Shown here: one piece after another, positions 4,867-5,801 of the stretch
Layout: each line of letters begins with the position of its first letter
Position numbering within the stretch: the stretch's first letter is position 1
From: Bifidobacterium breve
Lineage (GTDB): Bacteria; Actinomycetota; Acidimicrobiia; IMCC26256; PALSA-555
Reading direction: 5' to 3'
DNA length: 5,801 nt
NCBI GenBank assembly: GCA_945889545.1
Contig: CAMDCC010000195.1
Location: 1-5,801, forward strand
Made by a program: the position numbers and the translations under genes
Notes under the pieces: model-generated
The model's database searches: none
The model's input: the letters and a program-made list of their open reading frames with translations, nothing else
What the model was told of the DNA's origin: nothing

Positions 4867-5801
4867 TCAGCCTTCGTCGATGCCGTAGGCCCGAGCGAGC
4901 ACCTGCACGGGATGGCTCGGCACCTTGCCCGTGGCCTCACGGATCGCGGTGTTGGCGAGGTGGCAATCGCCCGCAACGAGTTGCGTGTCGGCCTTCGCTA
5001 TCGCCTCCATCAACGGCTTGGCGATCTTCTTCGCCATCTCCACGTTCTCGGCCCGCAGACCCCAGGTGCCGTCGATCGCCGAGCACCGCTCGACCATCGA
5101 CACCTTTGCACCCGTGAGCGCCATCAGATCGCGGCTCTTCGGACCGATCTGCTGGGCGCGGTAGTGGCACGCCGCATGCCAGGTGATCTCGTCGTAGGTG
5201 GTCCCGGTGAACTCAGTGTCGAGCGGCTCTTCGCGGTGCCGGGCCATGAGGTACTCGGCGACGTCGAAGGTGTGGGCGGCGACGAGCCGCGAGTCATCAG
5301 TCCCAAGGAAGTCGGGCACCTCGTTCTTCATCACGTACGCACATGTGGGCTGGGGCACGATCACATCGCAACCTGCCTGCACTGCGGGCAAGAGCGCCGA
5401 AACGTTGCGTTCAGCATGCTCACGGAACTTGCCGATGTCGCCAGCGTCGAGCCACGGCATCCCGCAGCAGATCTGGCCGTCAGGCAGGTCACAGGCGATC
5501 CCGTTGCGCTCACATACCTGCACGGCCGCCTTGCCGATCTCGGGGTCTTGGTACTCGACCAGGCACGTGGTGAAGAGCGCGACCGGTCGACGCGCTGTTC
5601 CCGTCGGCTTCGGAGGCGAGCGGCGCAGGAACCATTGCGAGAACCGCTGACGCGCGTACCTCGGGAGCAACCGGTCACGCGAGATGCCCGTGGCCTTCTC
5701 CATGAGGAACCGCACCGGCTTCACATCGTTCGTGCGGTTGACCACTCCAGAGAGTGCCGTCGCCACCTTCCCCTGGAGGTCGGTGCGCGCCAGCAGGCGC
5801 G
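4867..5801 (-). CDS. CCG-domain (Fe-S) oxidoreductase, GlpC/HdrB-like (5' end outside window)
   Basis: The frame is open from the right edge to a TGA at 4867. A GTG at 5766 could start a 299-residue product, but coding-like sequence continues upstream (RLLARTDLQGKVAT...), as expected if an N-terminal 4Fe-4S ferredoxin part lies outside. Counting from that GTG, the first cysteine-rich domain has Cys68 (TTCLVEY) and CCGMPW (100-105), with PQPTC142 following. The second has Cys200 (HAACHY), Cys228 (ERCSAIDGTWG) and Cys268 (AGDCHL). This two-domain layout is that of GlpC, HdrB and glycolate oxidase iron-sulfur subunits, which pass electrons through Fe-S clusters. The second domain has CSAIDG where a canonical CCG motif would sit. 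Its pairing with DUF3501 suggests the redox-stress-associated subgroup rather than glycerol or glycolate metabolism. The reaction and electron partners are unknown. Confidence 0.88.
   Translation of the reverse strand, partial: RLLARTDLQGKVATALSGVVNRTNDVKPVRFLMEKATGISRDRLLPRYARQRFSQWFLRRSPPKPTGTARRPVALFTTCLVEYQDPEIGKAAVQVCERNGIACDLPDGQICCGMPWLDAGDIGKFREHAERNVSALLPAVQAGCDVIVPQPTCAYVMKNEVPDFLGTDDSRLVAAHTFDVAEYLMARHREEPLDTEFTGTTYDEITWHAACHYRAQQIGPKSRDLMALTGAKVSMVERCSAIDGTWGLRAENVEMAKKIAKPLMEAIAKADTQLVAGDCHLANTAIREATGKVPSHPVQVLARAYGIDEG

Noticed and set aside
4269..4976. A longer 235-residue DUF3501 start
   Set aside because: The first 43 residues are Arg/Pro-rich shadow overlapping the Fe-S gene; the ATG at 4847 has a good ribosome-binding site and begins the homologous region.
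4197..5117. A 306-residue plus-strand open frame
   Set aside because: It is antisense to three well-supported minus-strand genes and has a low-complexity Arg/Ser/Pro tail and no domain.

Overview
The window is GC-rich, tightly packed bacterial DNA with every supported gene on the minus strand. Three luciferase-like (LLM) proteins of the F420-dependent type, GC-rich wobble positions, GTG starts and a possible leaderless promoter suggest a high-GC actinobacterium. An Acidimicrobiia-like or mycobacteria-related lineage is a guess; no rRNA or marker gene here fixes it.

Reading in the direction of transcription (right to left) there are two blocks. Block 1 (5801 to 3822) holds a cysteine-rich (CCG-domain) Fe-S oxidoreductase running off the right edge, a DUF3501 protein, and dUTP diphosphatase (dut). 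They are separated by 19 and 9 bases, so probably co-transcribed. The Fe-S protein and DUF3501 form a recurrent pair, often near rubrerythrin and thought to act in redox or metal stress; dut looks like a co-located housekeeping gene.

Between the blocks lies the only real intergenic gap (3714-3821, 108 bases). Almost all of it is one long imperfect inverted repeat of about 79 bases (3732-3810) that can form about 34 base pairs. It is followed, in the direction of transcription, by a possible -10 element set very close to the GTG start of the next gene. This element is the most unusual non-coding structure in the window.

Block 2 (3713 to 1) is a tight run of three tandem LLM oxidoreductase paralogs (314, 313 and 311 aa) and then an amidohydrolase-2 family protein that leaves the window on the left. 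Gaps are 8, 15 and 9 bases, and two Shine-Dalgarno sequences overlap the preceding stop codon. The second and third paralogs are about three-quarters identical, with near-identical DNA at both ends and a divergent C-terminal-half loop, whereas the first is more distant. The block looks like a catabolic or detoxification operon in which F420H2/F420-linked oxidoreductases of differing specificity act with a hydrolase or decarboxylase. The substrate cannot be read from the sequence. No RNA genes, CRISPR arrays, transposases or prophage genes were seen.
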